In this document: in pieces, positions 9,788 through 18,906 of the stretch | How the letters are laid out: each line of letters opens with the position of its first letter | Numbering within the stretch: position 1 is the first letter of the stretch | From: Candidatus Rhodoblastus alkanivorans | Lineage (GTDB): Bacteria > Pseudomonadota > Alphaproteobacteria > Rhizobiales > Beijerinckiaceae | Direction: 5' to 3' | Assembly (NCBI RefSeq): GCF_022760755.1 | Contig: NZ_JAIVFP010000001.1 | Span: 1,344,001-1,408,000 of the forward strand | Length of the DNA stretch: 64,000 bases | Program-made: the position numbers and the translations under genes | Notes under the pieces: generated by a model | The model's input: the letters and a program-made list of their open reading frames with translations, nothing else | Databases searched by the model: none | Told to the model about the DNA's origin: nothing

Positions 9788-9966
9788 GCTACACGATTGA
9801 AATCTGTAAAAGCCCAAGATATGCGGTCGTTTGCGCTCGCTTCGGCGTCACAAACGGCGTTACAAAGCTCGGAACGGTTTCCCGTCCAAAATAAGCGTTG
9901 AGACGCAGCATGAAAGGGCGTCATCATGGCGGGCAAGGATCGAGGGCATCAATACCGCGATGGGCG

Positions 9967-9995
9967 GTGTTCCCCGCATACGCGGGGCTGAACGT
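9967..9995 (+). CRISPR. Solitary type I-E-like CRISPR repeat (relic, no array)
   Basis: The 29 bases starting GTGTTCCCCGCATACGCGGG match the type I-E repeat form (CCCCGC/GCGGGG hairpin followed by xTGAACxx) with differences only in the 3' part (CTGAACGT instead of ATGAACCG). No second copy occurs about 61 bp on either side, and no cas gene is in the window. It is a single relic or a chance match, not an array. Confidence 0.45.
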
Positions 9996-10068
9996 CGTGC
10001 TGCGGCCACAGGAATGGTTAAAGATTGGAATCACGCAGCGCCGGATATCGCCGATCGCGGCGCTCCGT

Positions 10069-11811
10069 TCAATTTTTCGATCGGGCTTTGCCGGCGGTCT
10101 GCGATTCTCGCGCGATGCAAATCCCGTTCGCCTTGATGCGATAATCGAGCTGCGCGCGGGAAAGGCCAAGCATTCGCGCCGCTGCGGCGACATTGCCTCG
10201 GGATTTCGTCAGGGATCTCTCGATCAGGGTTTTCTCCAGCGCATCCAGGCTTTTCATTTGCGTTAAAGCGATGTCGACGCAATCTCCATCGGACGCCGCG
10301 GCCTCGCATAGAAGGCCATCCTGATCGAATATGGCGTCGCGATGCGAGGTCGCCGGCGTCAGGCCAAGATGTTCGACGCCGATCTCTCCTCCCTCCGGCG
10401 CGAGGAGAACGCCGCGTTCGATCAGGTTTTCAAGTTCGCGCACATTGCCTGGCCAGTCATGGCCGACAAGCGAATTGGCGGCCATGTCGGACAGGCCCGA
10501 AACCGATTTTCCGTGTTTCGCCTGCGCCTTGGCCAGGAAGAAATCGACCAGCGGCAGGATGTCCGCGCGCCGCTCGCGCAACGGCGCGACATGGACCGGA
10601 AAAGTGTTCAGCCGATAGAAGAGGTCCGAACGGAAGCGGCGTTCGGCGACGGCCTCCTGAAGATTCGCGTTGGTCGCCGCGATGATTCTGACGTCCACGA
10701 GGCGAGTCTTGACGCCGCCGAGCCTTTCGACTTCGCCGGTCTGCAGGACGCGAAGCAGCTTGACCTGGGCGGCTGGAGACAATTCGCCCAATTCGTCGAG
10801 CAGAATCGTGCCGCCGTCGGCGCGCTCGAACCGGCCAGGCCTGGCGGTTTTCGACCCCGTATAGGCGCCGGCCTCGGCGCCAAACAATTCCGATTCAAGA
10901 AGCTCTTCAGGAATCGCGCCGCAATTGACCGCGACAAACGGACCTTTGGCGCGGCTGCTGTTGGTGTGAACCCAGCGCGCGAAAGCCTCTTTGCCGACGC
11001 CCGTTTCCCCCGTGAGCAGAATGGTGACGGTCGAAGGCGCGGCCTTGGCCAGGAGCCGAAGCGTGTCGCAGAATTTTTTCGAGGCCCCGATCAATTCGCC
11101 TTGCTCGCGCCGGACATTCAACTGCTTCGAAAGCTCCGCGACCTGTTCGCGAAGCTCGATCAGTTCCGCGCCGACATTGTGCGGCTCCAGCAGTTTTACG
11201 AAGGGGTCGTCTTCCCCCCAGGCCGCCGCGGGCCGTCCGACGATGCGGCAGACCGGCGCGCCGCAGCTCATGCAGGCGATTTCCTTGAAGACGATCAGCT
11301 CGCCAAGCAGCGCCGTGGCGTAGCCGGATGCATAACCCGTCTGGCTGAAGCAGGCGCTTTCGAACGTCTCGCCGAATTGTTCGAGCTGGCTTTCGCTTTC
11401 CCAACTCTTTCGCCAGGAGCCGTCGCAGAAAAAATGCCCCTTCGCGACGTCGAATTCGATCTTGTCGACGCTGCCGACGACGACGCCCTGCAGCCCGTGC
11501 ATTTCCGGTCCGAGATGAAGCAGCGTCTCGATATCCGCCTCCGGCAGCAAGCTGCGGACGAGGGCGGCGTCGGACCTTCCCGAGGCGAAACCCATACGGA
11601 ACAGAATGCCTTGCGTGCGCCTGGAGCCAAGCGTCGCGATCAATTCGGCGCGCAGCCCGCGCAAATGCTCGGCGTGCAGCAAAACCATGCGATGCTCGCC
11701 CAGCCAGATCTGGCCTTCGTCCTGCCGGAACCGCAAAAGGCGACGGAGTTGCTGAACAGCCGAAGCCGTGCGCGCGGGACGCCAGGAATTGTTCTTTTCA
11801 GCATTGTGCAA
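10069..11811 (-). CDS. Sigma54-dependent aromatic-responsive activator (DmpR/XylR family)
   Basis: 580 residues with the DmpR/XylR layout: an N-terminal effector-binding domain (IWLGEHRMVLLHAEHLRGLR, then a V4R-like segment with the cysteines of CMSCGAPVC), a linker, the AAA+ domain (Walker A GETGVGKE near residue 268, Walker B GTILLDELGE, arginine-finger region FYRLNTFPV) and a C-terminal Fis-type helix-turn-helix (GNVAAAARMLGLSRAQLDYR). The sigma54-contact motif is GAYTGS rather than GAFTGA. The start is a TTG with GGGGAGG seven bases upstream; no in-frame ATG precedes residue 42. It is divergent from a sigma54 promoter, which it likely controls on binding an aromatic effector. Confidence 0.9.
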   Translation of the reverse strand: MHNAEKNNSWRPARTASAVQQLRRLLRFRQDEGQIWLGEHRMVLLHAEHLRGLRAELIATLGSRRTQGILFRMGFASGRSDAALVRSLLPEADIETLLHLGPEMHGLQGVVVGSVDKIEFDVAKGHFFCDGSWRKSWESESQLEQFGETFESACFSQTGYASGYATALLGELIVFKEIACMSCGAPVCRIVGRPAAAWGEDDPFVKLLEPHNVGAELIELREQVAELSKQLNVRREQGELIGASKKFCDTLRLLAKAAPSTVTILLTGETGVGKEAFARWVHTNSSRAKGPFVAVNCGAIPEELLESELFGAEAGAYTGSKTARPGRFERADGGTILLDELGELSPAAQVKLLRVLQTGEVERLGGVKTRLVDVRIIAATNANLQEAVAERRFRSDLFYRLNTFPVHVAPLRERRADILPLVDFFLAKAQAKHGKSVSGLSDMAANSLVGHDWPGNVRELENLIERGVLLAPEGGEIGVEHLGLTPATSHRDAIFDQDGLLCEAAASDGDCVDIALTQMKSLDALEKTLIERSLTKSRGNVAAAARMLGLSRAQLDYRIKANGICIARESQTAGKARSKN

Positions 11812-11837
11812 CGCACAACCTCCCCGGATTTCTTCTT

Positions 11838-11853
11838 TTTATGAATTGATAAT
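11838..11853 (+). promoter_or_regulatory. Candidate DmpR/XylR upstream activating site
   Basis: TTTATGAATTGATAAT matches the XylR/DmpR site form TTGATCAATTGATCAA at 12 of 16 positions. It lies about 70 bp upstream of the -24/-12 promoter and next to the activator gene. Confidence 0.45.
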
Positions 11854-11909
11854 TTTCGCGTGGCCGAGAGTCGAGCCTGATTTCATTGCGATTTCGCTGT
11901 TTTCTCTCC

Positions 11910-11925
11910 TGGCACGACGTTTGCG
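11910..11925 (+). promoter_or_regulatory. Sigma54 -24/-12 promoter reading rightward
   Basis: TGGCACGACGTTTGCG is a full match to TGGCACG-N4-TTGC, with the required 10 bases between the GG and GC pairs. Predicted transcription starts near 11937, about 60 bp before the strong ribosome site of a 59-codon ORF and about 400 bp before the vanB-like gene. Confidence 0.85.
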
Positions 11926-11998
11926 CTTCCAATCCGGCGCGCGGCGGCGCTCGAGAAACAAGAATGCGTCTTAAACCGCCCGGCGACGCAGGGAGGCT

Positions 11999-12178
11999 AT
12001 GAGCGATCGAGTCATTTGGAGGCGGGGGTTCGCGGTCGGCGCAAGCGTCGATGGCGTTCTCTGTCGCGTCCGGCACTGCTATTGGCGGAAGGCTAAACGT
12101 ATTTTACGTCCCAGGCAATACGTAATTCGAAGGCGGACTTCGCTTTCGAAGGGTTTTTCTATGAAAAAATACGCATAA
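11999..12178 (+). CDS. Short ORF behind the sigma54 promoter, unrecognised
   Basis: A 59-codon frame beginning MSDRVIWRRGFAVGASVDGV, with GGGAGG two bases before the ATG. The product is Arg/Lys-rich and matches no family I know. It could be a translated leader, the remnant of a lost gene, or chance. It is the first ORF after the -24/-12 promoter. Confidence 0.3.
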   Translation: MSDRVIWRRGFAVGASVDGVLCRVRHCYWRKAKRILRPRQYVIRRRTSLSKGFSMKKYA

Positions 12179-12338
12179 TAGCGCAAAGGTATCGCGTTTA
12201 TATGTAAAAAGTACTTTTTTATTCATATGAACATCTTATCTTGCTTCGACAATACAAAATCGCATTGACCCGCTCGCGGTGAGCGGAAGTCGCGAAACAG
12301 AATGATCGCGCACAAAGACGCGAAATCGGGAGGATCGG
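12179..12338. other. AT-rich leader upstream of the vanB-like gene
   Basis: This 160-bp stretch is AT-rich against its neighbours, with runs such as AAAAAGTACTTTTTT near 12207 (a perfect inverted repeat) and AT-rich sequence that could bind IHF or act as a further promoter. Nothing coding is seen. Confidence 0.35.
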
Positions 12339-13319
12339 ATGGAACGTGTCGGTGGCGCGCCGGAGGCTTGGCTTTTTGTCGAAGTGGCCGAGCGTCATGC
12401 GGCGGCGCAGGACATCGCTCATTTCGTTTTTAAGGAAGCGTCGGGACGGGATTTGCCGCCATTTTCCGCCGGGGCCCATATCGAAATCGAGTTGCCGAAC
12501 GGAATGCAGCGCTGCTATTCGCTCTGCAACGCGCCGGGGCAGGGCGCGGCTTATGAAATCGCCATTCTGCGAGAGGCGAGCGGCCGGGGCGGGTCCCTGT
12601 GCGCCCACGCCGATTTGCATCTGGGCGCGCGTCTGCGCATTCGTCCGCCGCGCAATTATTTCCCGCTCCACGACGAGCCTCATGCGCTGCTTGTCGCTGG
12701 CGGCGTCGGCGTCACGCCCCTCCTCGCGATGGCCGAGCAATTGCGCGCGGAAGGCCGCGGCTTCGAGTTTCATTTTTGCGCACGTTCCCCGTCGCGCGCC
12801 GCTTTTCTCGACCGCCTTCGGCGCGCGCCTTACGGGGCGAGCGTTCGGCTTCACTTCGACGACGGCGCGCCCGACCAGATTTTCAACGCGCGAGAGATCT
12901 TCGAGAGGGCGCCCGCCGGCGCCGGACTCTATGTGTGCGGACCGAATGGATTCATGGATTACGTGCTGTCGGCGGCGCGGTCGGCGGGGTGGAGCGAAGG
13001 CCGTCTGCATTACGAATATTTCGCGGCCGTTGCGGCGCCGACCGAAGGCGACAGGCCCTTTTCAATTCTGCTTGCGCGCAGCGGGAAGCGCGTTTTCGTG
13101 CCCGCGGGCAAGACGGCGGCCGAGGCGATGATCGACGCGGGAGTCGAGTTCCCGATGAGCTGCGAGCAGGGCGTCTGCGGAACTTGCGCCTTGCCTGTGC
13201 TGAAGGGCGCGCCCGACCACCGCGATCATTTCCAGACCAAGGCCGAGCGCGAGGCCAACACCCTTTTCATGCCCTGTTGTTCGCGGGCGCTGACTGAGGA
13301 GCTGGTGCTGGATTTCTAG
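12339..13319 (+). CDS. Rieske oxygenase reductase, VanB/phthalate dioxygenase reductase type
   Basis: A 326-residue single-chain reductase that passes electrons from NAD(P)H through a flavin to a C-terminal 2Fe-2S centre and on to a Rieske oxygenase. The flavin-binding RCYSLCNAP is near residue 53, the nucleotide-binding GGVGVTPLLAM near residue 117, and the plant-type ferredoxin cysteines in CEQGVCGTC with a later MPCCS occupy the last 60 residues. This FAD/FMN-NAD-FeS order defines the PDR/VanB class. A Rieske oxygenase gene follows 68 bp later. The aromatic substrate is unknown. Confidence 0.88.
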   Translation: MERVGGAPEAWLFVEVAERHAAAQDIAHFVFKEASGRDLPPFSAGAHIEIELPNGMQRCYSLCNAPGQGAAYEIAILREASGRGGSLCAHADLHLGARLRIRPPRNYFPLHDEPHALLVAGGVGVTPLLAMAEQLRAEGRGFEFHFCARSPSRAAFLDRLRRAPYGASVRLHFDDGAPDQIFNAREIFERAPAGAGLYVCGPNGFMDYVLSAARSAGWSEGRLHYEYFAAVAAPTEGDRPFSILLARSGKRVFVPAGKTAAEAMIDAGVEFPMSCEQGVCGTCALPVLKGAPDHRDHFQTKAEREANTLFMPCCSRALTEELVLDF

Positions 13320-13387
13320 AATTCGGGCGCGACGAGTCCGATGCGCGAAAGGCGTTCGAAAACGCCGTTTCAAACGAGGAGGAATTG

Positions 13388-14464
13388 ATGAACACCCATG
13401 TGAAGGACATGCCGCAGACGAAGGCGAAAAGCCACTTCATGAAGCGCGCCTGGTACGTGGCGGCGCTTTCCGCCGACGTGGGGCCGGAGGCCTTGTTTCA
13501 CCGCCGGCTTCTCGATATCCCCGTGCTGCTGTACCGCAAGCAGGATGGCGCGCCTGTCGCGCTGCACGACCGTTGCCCGCATCGCTTCGTGCAACTGAGC
13601 GCCGGCAAGCGCAACGGCGACGACATCGTCTGCCCCTATCATGCGCTGGAATTCAACGCTGCGGGCAAATGCACGCGCAGCCCGCACGGGACGGGCGCCA
13701 TTCCCAGGGCGGCGCAGGTTCGCTCTTTTCCGCTGGTGGAAAAACACGGTTTCATCTGGATCTGGTTGGCGGACGAGGAGCCCGACCATTCTCTGCTGTT
13801 GGACTACGGCCCGCTTGAAGCCGGTCCGCCCACAGGCGTCGGCTACACCTACATGTATCTGAAAGCCCATTACGAAATGATCATCGACAATGTGATGGAC
13901 CTGAGTCACGTCGACCATGTGCATGGCGAGATCATCACGACGCGCGGCCAGCTTTCGCCTCTCATTCCGCAATTGAAAGAGGGCGACGACACAATTGGCG
14001 CGCGCTGGGAATGGAAACAGACGCCGCCGATCGGCATTCTCGCCAATTTTCTGCCCGAGCCGGACGTCGAAGCGCGGCATTTCGTCGAGGTCAACTGGTC
14101 GCGGCCGGCCAATATCCAGCTCACGATTGGCGCGACGCAGGATGACGTCCCGCTCGGTCTCGATCATTGCGTGGGACAATACGACTTGCATGTCACGACG
14201 CCGGAAACCGAAACCGCGACTCATTACTGGTTTGCGACCCGACGCAACCATCTCGAACATGACGCCGAATTCAACGCCTTCAAAATCAAGGCGATGCACG
14301 ACGCCTTCGTCAACGAGGATTTTCCGCTGATCGAGGCGGCCGGTCAGGCGATGGAGACCAGCGATTTTCTGAGCCTCAATCCGGTGCTCATTTCCAGCGA
14401 CGCGGCCCCCGTCAAGGTCCGGCGAATCGTGAAGAAGCTGATCGCGGAGGAAAACGCGGACTGA
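13388..14464 (+). CDS. Rieske non-heme iron oxygenase, vanillate O-demethylase-like
   Basis: 358 residues. The Rieske centre is CPH near residue 60 and CPYH near residue 81; the mononuclear iron site is DLSHVDHVH near residue 170. Length and pattern fit the VanA subgroup, homo-oligomers that demethylate methoxy-aromatics or hydroxylate related acids. The reductase gene is directly upstream. GAGGAGG lies 5-6 bases before the ATG. Vanillate is a reasonable guess but other O-aryl or aromatic substrates fit equally. Demethylation would supply formaldehyde as well as a catechol. Confidence 0.85.
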   Translation: MNTHVKDMPQTKAKSHFMKRAWYVAALSADVGPEALFHRRLLDIPVLLYRKQDGAPVALHDRCPHRFVQLSAGKRNGDDIVCPYHALEFNAAGKCTRSPHGTGAIPRAAQVRSFPLVEKHGFIWIWLADEEPDHSLLLDYGPLEAGPPTGVGYTYMYLKAHYEMIIDNVMDLSHVDHVHGEIITTRGQLSPLIPQLKEGDDTIGARWEWKQTPPIGILANFLPEPDVEARHFVEVNWSRPANIQLTIGATQDDVPLGLDHCVGQYDLHVTTPETETATHYWFATRRNHLEHDAEFNAFKIKAMHDAFVNEDFPLIEAAGQAMETSDFLSLNPVLISSDAAPVKVRRIVKKLIAEENAD

Positions 14465-14493
14465 GCCTTGGCGTTGCGCGACGTGCGGCGCTC

Positions 14494-14520
14494 CCGAGCG
14501 GGGCCGCGCGCCCCGCTCGG
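14494..14520 (+). terminator. Hairpin after the VanAB-like pair
   Basis: A 10-bp perfect stem CCGAGCGGGG / CCCCGCTCGG with a 7-base loop, 30 bp after the oxygenase stop. No T-run follows. Confidence 0.55.
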
Positions 14521-14726
14521 CCATGCCGCGGCGCACGACCGATGTGACAAATTCACAACAGCTCTAGGCAATTGCTTGGGCGACCTAATTTGGGCGCTGC
14601 AACCCAAAAACACCGCGACGCCTTTGTTACCCATCGCACATAGCGCCGCGGCGGCCATCGCGCCGGTCCGACACTCACGGCAAATGCCGATCGAGGCGCC
14701 CAAATATCAAATTCTGGAGGGGGAGA

Positions 14727-15599
14727 ATGTCTTTGAAGAAAAGCTTGGCGGCGATGGCGTGCGGTTGCCTTTCGCTTTGCGCGGCGACGACGGCGTCCTT
14801 CGCGAATTCGGGTATCCAGCCCGGCATTACGACCGGCATTCCGCTCGGCGCGGCGCCGCCGGAAGGCGTCTATATCGTCCAGCTCCCGAACTATGGCTAC
14901 CGCGACGCGAATCCCGGGCAGAATGTCGGCGCGATCGTCCCGGCATGGCTCATCTGGTCGACGCCCTGGACAATTCTCGGCGCCCATATCGTGCTCGACG
15001 CAGCCTCGCCGATGGCCAATGTCAATGTCCACAACGTCCTGAACCGGGGCGGTTTCGCCAATCCGATCGTCGACGTTCAGTTTAAATGGAATCTCGGCAA
15101 CGGCTTTTTCGGCGGCTTTCAGACCGGCGTTTATCTGCCGGTGAAAGACGAACTAAGCATACTTGGCATTCCGCGCGATTTCGCCATGTTCCAGGCCCTT
15201 GGCGCGCTGAGCTATCTGAAGGACGGCTGGGATCTTTCGGCGACAGCGATTTACGGCACTGGCCGGTCCGGCGACATCTACAGTGAGCCCGGTTCCTATG
15301 CTCCCAACTGGTTCAACCTCGACCTCACGGCGACGAAGACATTCGGCAAATTCGAGGTCGGTTTCGTCGGCTTCGGTTCGGCGGACCTCGACGCGCCGGT
15401 TCCCGGCTATGCGAAGCAGAGCCAGATCGCGCTCGGCGGCCTTGTCGGCTACAATTTCGGTGTCCTGAACTTCCAGTTCAAATTGACGCGCGACGTCATG
15501 GAGCAAAATTACGGCGGCTACGATACCCGGGGATGGGCCAATATCACCATCCCGCTTTGGGTCGCCGCGCCGCCGGCCCCGGTTGTCGCCAAATATTGA
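14727..15599 (+). CDS. MetA-pathway outer-membrane transporter, paralogue 1
   Basis: 290 residues with a Sec signal peptide ([20 protein letters not shown], cleavage near TTASFA-NS). The mature part is rich in alternating aromatic strands ([49 protein letters not shown]) ending in an aromatic residue after [13 protein letters not shown], typical of the phenol meta-pathway porin-like family thought to carry hydrophobic aromatics across the outer membrane. Two paralogues of exactly the same length occur at 40545 and 48425. GGAGGGGGAGA precedes the start. It leads the dmpF-dmpG pair. Confidence 0.82.
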   Translation: MSLKKSLAAMACGCLSLCAATTASFANSGIQPGITTGIPLGAAPPEGVYIVQLPNYGYRDANPGQNVGAIVPAWLIWSTPWTILGAHIVLDAASPMANVNVHNVLNRGGFANPIVDVQFKWNLGNGFFGGFQTGVYLPVKDELSILGIPRDFAMFQALGALSYLKDGWDLSATAIYGTGRSGDIYSEPGSYAPNWFNLDLTATKTFGKFEVGFVGFGSADLDAPVPGYAKQSQIALGGLVGYNFGVLNFQFKLTRDVMEQNYGGYDTRGWANITIPLWVAAPPAPVVAKY

Positions 15600-15610
15600 A
15601 TCGATTGAAC

Positions 15611-15642
15611 GAGAACGGCGCGGCTCCATCCGCGCCGTTCTC
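15611..15642 (+). terminator. Strong hairpin after porin 1
   Basis: A 13-bp perfect stem GAGAACGGCGCGG / CCGCGCCGTTCTC with a CTCCAT loop, 11 bp after the porin stop. It separates the porin transcript from the dmpFG promoter. Confidence 0.75.
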
Positions 15643-15688
15643 CGTTTGGGCGCCCTGGCGACGGCGAATGGACCTCCAGAATTCCGAA

Positions 15689-15703
15689 ATACCCGGCAGG
15701 TAT
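15689..15703 (+). promoter_or_regulatory. LysR-type box ATAC-N7-GTAT upstream of dmpF
   Basis: ATACCCGGCAGGTAT is an inverted repeat of the CatR/ClcR class, about 105 bp upstream of dmpF. Near-identical boxes lie at 18805 and 24605. The likely binder is the LysR protein encoded at 17820-18719. Confidence 0.65.
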
Positions 15704-15807
15704 CGAAAGGTTCGTCAAACGGTATTGGATGGCTGTCCGCCGTTTCAATAATTTCGCCGCTCGCTCCTCTGGTGCGGATCGAGGAAACGTTTCGAGGTAC
15801 GGGCGTC

Positions 15808-16722
15808 ATGAACAAAGTCAAATGCGCGCTGATCGGCTCCGGCAATATCGGGACCGATCTGATCTATAAATTGCGTCGCAGCTCGGTGCTTGAACCGGTG
15901 TGGATGGTCGGCGTCGACCCCGCTTCGGAGGGTCTCGCGCGCGCGCGCGATCTCGGACTGAAGACGACCGCCGAGGGCGTCGACGGCCTGCTGCCTCATG
16001 TCGCCGAAGATGGCGTGCAGATCGCCTTCGACGCCACCAGCGCCTATGTCCATGCGGAAAACAGCCGCAAGCTCAACGAGCTGGGCGTGCTGATGATCGA
16101 TCTGACGCCGGCCGCGATCGGGCCTTTGTGCGTGCCGCCGGTCAATCTGGCGGAGCACGCCGCCAAGCTCGAAATGAACGTCAACATGATCTCCTGCGCC
16201 GGACAGGCAACCATTCCGATCGTCAACGCCGTTTCGCGCGTTCAGGCCGTCGAATATGCCGAGATCATCGCCAGCCTGTCGTCGAAATCCGTGGGCCCAG
16301 GCACGCGCGCCAATCTCGACGAATTCACCTACACGACCTCGGGCGCCATCGAACGCATCGGCGGCGCGCGCAAGGGCAAGGCGATCGCCATCATCAATCC
16401 GGCCGAGCCGCCGATGATCATGCGCAACACCATCTATTGCCTCACGGACGAAGCGCCGAAACAGGCGGAGCTGACGGACTCCATTCTCGCCATGATCGGC
16501 GAAGTGCAGAAATATGTCCCGGGCTATCGCCTGGTGAACGGCCCGATCTATGACGGCCATCGCGTTGCGGTGTTCATGGAGGTCGCGGGCCTTGGCGATT
16601 ATCTGCCGAAATACGCCGGCAATCTCGACATCATGACTGCGGCCGCGACCCGCACCGCCGAAATGTTCGCCGAGGAAATCCTCTCCGGCAAGATCCGTCT
16701 CGAACCGAAGAGGGCCGCATGA
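15808..16722 (+). CDS. dmpF: Acetaldehyde dehydrogenase (acylating)
   Basis: 304 residues. Converts acetaldehyde or propanal, NAD and CoA to acyl-CoA at the end of the meta-cleavage pathway, receiving the aldehyde from the partner aldolase through a channel. The N-terminal nucleotide site is GSGNIGTDL and the catalytic cysteine lies in [24 protein letters not shown] is also family-typical. Its stop overlaps the dmpG start (ATGA), consistent with the obligate DmpFG complex. Cluster 2 has a clearly diverged paralogue at 51988. Confidence 0.95.
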   Translation: MNKVKCALIGSGNIGTDLIYKLRRSSVLEPVWMVGVDPASEGLARARDLGLKTTAEGVDGLLPHVAEDGVQIAFDATSAYVHAENSRKLNELGVLMIDLTPAAIGPLCVPPVNLAEHAAKLEMNVNMISCAGQATIPIVNAVSRVQAVEYAEIIASLSSKSVGPGTRANLDEFTYTTSGAIERIGGARKGKAIAIINPAEPPMIMRNTIYCLTDEAPKQAELTDSILAMIGEVQKYVPGYRLVNGPIYDGHRVAVFMEVAGLGDYLPKYAGNLDIMTAAATRTAEMFAEEILSGKIRLEPKRAA

Positions 16723-17777
16723 TGAGCCACGAAAATTCCCTCAAGGGACGCAAGATCGTCGTTCACGACATGACTTTGCGCGACGGCATGCACGCCAAGC
16801 GCGAGCAGATCAGCGTCGCGCAGATGGCGGCGGTCGCGACCGGGCTCGACGCCGCGGGCGTGCCGCTCCTTCAGGTCACGCATGGCGCGGGCCTTGGCGG
16901 AAATTCGTTGCAGCACGGCCGCGCGCCGCACAGCAATGAAGACTATATTTCCGCGGTCGCGCCGAAGCTGAAACAGGCCAAAGTGTCGGTGCTGCTCATT
17001 CCCGGCCTCGGCACGATGCAGGAATTGCAATCAGCTTATGATTGCGGCGCGCGGGCGGTCCATTGCGCCACCCATTGCACCGAGGCCGACACGGCGCGCC
17101 AGCATATCGCCTTTGGCCGCAAGCTCGGGATGGACACCGCCGGCTTCCTGATGATGTCGCACCTCAACACGCCGGAGGGCATCGTCGAGCAGGGCCTTTT
17201 GATGGAATCCTATGGCGCCAATATCGTCTATGTCACGGATTCCGCCGGCTACATGCTGCCCGAAGACGTGCGCGCGCGCATCGCCCGGCTGCGCGACGCG
17301 CTGAAGCCCGAGACCGAAATCGGCTTCCATGGTCATCATAATCTCGGCATGGGGATCGCCAATTCGCTCGCCGCCGTCGAAATGGGCGCGACGCGGATCG
17401 ACGTTTCCTCCGCGGGACTCGGCGCGGGCGCCGGCAACACGCCGCTGGAAGTTTTCGTCGCCGTCTGCGACCGAATGGGGATCGAGACGGGATGCGATCT
17501 TTTCCGGTTGATGGATGTGGCCGAGGATATCGTCGTCCCGATGATGGATCATCAGGTGCGGATCGATCGCGATTCTCTCACGCTCGGGTTCGCCGGCGTC
17601 TATTCGACCTTCCTGCTGCACGCCAAGCGGGCGGCGGAGCGCACCGGGGTTCCCGCGCGCGACATTCTGGTCGAGCTTGGACGCAAGAAGATGATTGGCG
17701 GCCAGGAGGACATGATCGAGGACACCGCCTTGACCATGGCGAAAGAGCGCGGCGCGGCGTCGAAGAACGCCGCGTGA
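16719..17777 (+). CDS. dmpG: 4-hydroxy-2-oxovalerate aldolase
   Basis: 352 residues; cleaves 4-hydroxy-2-oxovalerate to pyruvate and acetaldehyde with a divalent metal. The HMGL-like TIM-barrel start [16 protein letters not shown] carries the metal-binding Asp and catalytic Arg, and [14 protein letters not shown] supplies the metal-binding histidines; the C-terminal segment is the DmpG communication domain. The start overlaps the dmpF stop by four bases; a second Met follows immediately. The gene ends at a strong hairpin shared with the convergent LysR gene. Confidence 0.95.
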   Translation: MMSHENSLKGRKIVVHDMTLRDGMHAKREQISVAQMAAVATGLDAAGVPLLQVTHGAGLGGNSLQHGRAPHSNEDYISAVAPKLKQAKVSVLLIPGLGTMQELQSAYDCGARAVHCATHCTEADTARQHIAFGRKLGMDTAGFLMMSHLNTPEGIVEQGLLMESYGANIVYVTDSAGYMLPEDVRARIARLRDALKPETEIGFHGHHNLGMGIANSLAAVEMGATRIDVSSAGLGAGAGNTPLEVFVAVCDRMGIETGCDLFRLMDVAEDIVVPMMDHQVRIDRDSLTLGFAGVYSTFLLHAKRAAERTGVPARDILVELGRKKMIGGQEDMIEDTALTMAKERGAASKNAA

Positions 17778-17784
17778 GGCGCGC

Positions 17785-17821
17785 GAGGGCGCCGGGGCGC
17801 TCACTTCGTCCCGGCGCCCTC
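17785..17821. terminator. Bidirectional hairpin between dmpG and lysR
   Basis: A 12-bp perfect stem GAGGGCGCCGGG / CCCGGCGCCCTC with a 13-base loop; its right arm reaches the first bases of the LysR stop codon. It probably ends both convergent transcripts. Confidence 0.7.
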
Positions 17822-18719
17822 ACTTCGTCGCGGAGCCCTCCCGGAATTCCGCGATGATCTGCAGGAGTTCGCGCAGAATGACGGAATCGTCGTATTCGCG
17901 ATAAAGACAGCTGACGTCCAGCATGAGCGGCGGCGATTCCTCAAGCGGCAGAAAGACAACCCCGGAAGCCTGAAAAGCCAAGACCGATTCCGGCACGATG
18001 CAGGTGCCGAAGCCGGACGCGACCAGCGCCACGCCTGTGACAGCGTCGCCGACGATCTGTTCGACCCGCGGCGTAAAGCCGTGCTTCTGGCATTGATTGA
18101 CGATGAAATCGCTGAAATTCGGCCTGGCGACGCTCGGAAACAGCACGAAGGACTGATCCGCCAGCTCGCGCAGGGCCAAGGCCTTGCGGCCCGCCAGCGG
18201 ATTGGATTCGTGGAGCCCGACCATCAGCCGCTCCCACATGACCACCTGTGACGCTACGCCGGGATATTTCGGCACGACGCGGTTGAACCCGATCGTGATC
18301 CGCCGTTCGCGCAGCGCCTCGACCTGCTCCAATTTGTCCAGCGTGTGCAGCACGATATTCACGTCGGGAAAGGACTGACGGAAGCGCAGCAGAACGCGTG
18401 GGACGACATCGAACATCCCTGAACCGAAAATGCCGACGTCGAGGCGGCCAATGAGACCTTGCGCGGCGCGGCGCGCGCGTTCGGAAGCGAGTTCGACGAG
18501 CGCCAGGATATTCTTCGCCTCAGCATAGAACGTGCGGCCGGCGTCGGTGAGCTCCATCCCTTTGACCGAACGCTTGAACAATTGCGCGCCGAGGTCGTCT
18601 TCGAGCTGCTGGATCTGGCGGGTGAGCGGCGGTTGCGAAATGTTGAGCGTCGCCGCGGCCCTTCCGATATTCAGCTCTTTTGCGACCGCGCAGAAATAGC
18701 GCAGATGGCGTAATTCCAT
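17820..18719 (-). CDS. LysR-family regulator of cluster 1
   Basis: 299 residues: an N-terminal winged helix (MELRHLRYFCAVAKELNIGR, then AAATLNISQPPLTRQIQQLE) and a periplasmic-binding-protein-like effector domain, closest in style to the CatR/BenM/ClcR group that answers to aromatic pathway intermediates. It is divergent from the ferredoxin-dioxygenase operon, with an ATAC-N7-GTAT box between them, and two more such boxes precede dmpF and dmpK. This layout suggests it activates all three transcription units. The start at 18719 is at the usual family position. Confidence 0.9.
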   Translation of the reverse strand: MELRHLRYFCAVAKELNIGRAAATLNISQPPLTRQIQQLEDDLGAQLFKRSVKGMELTDAGRTFYAEAKNILALVELASERARRAAQGLIGRLDVGIFGSGMFDVVPRVLLRFRQSFPDVNIVLHTLDKLEQVEALRERRITIGFNRVVPKYPGVASQVVMWERLMVGLHESNPLAGRKALALRELADQSFVLFPSVARPNFSDFIVNQCQKHGFTPRVEQIVGDAVTGVALVASGFGTCIVPESVLAFQASGVVFLPLEESPPLMLDVSCLYREYDDSVILRELLQIIAEFREGSATK

Positions 18720-18804
18720 CCTTTCCTCCCGCAGCGTTTTTCTTGAAGGCAACGGAGCGCAAATGGTGGACCTTGGCAAGAGGCCTCCCGCAAATCCGCC
18801 AGTC

Positions 18805-18819
18805 ATACGATTTGGGTAT
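18805..18819 (+). promoter_or_regulatory. LysR-type box in the lysR/ferredoxin divergent promoter
   Basis: ATACGATTTGGGTAT conforms to ATAC-N7-GTAT, about 85 bp from the lysR start and 90 bp from the ferredoxin start, the usual place for autoregulation plus divergent activation. Confidence 0.65.
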
Positions 18820-18906
18820 CGTGTTGCGACTGGAAAAGTATTTTTTTTCAGCGCGGGAATGGTCCATCCTCCAACCTAACGAATGCCAAAATGGCCGAGG
18901 GGAAGG

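Noticed and set aside
9900-10060. CRISPR array
   Set aside because: Only one repeat-like unit; no copies at spacer distance on either side and no cas genes.
9788-10068. Integrase remnant after the tRNA
   Set aside because: Short frames with phrases such as GVTNGVTKLG occur, but nothing aligns convincingly to a tyrosine recombinase.
14560-14610. Sigma54 promoter upstream of porin 1 (TAGGCAATTGCTTGGGC)
   Set aside because: The spacing between GG and GC is not 10 bases, so the required geometry fails.
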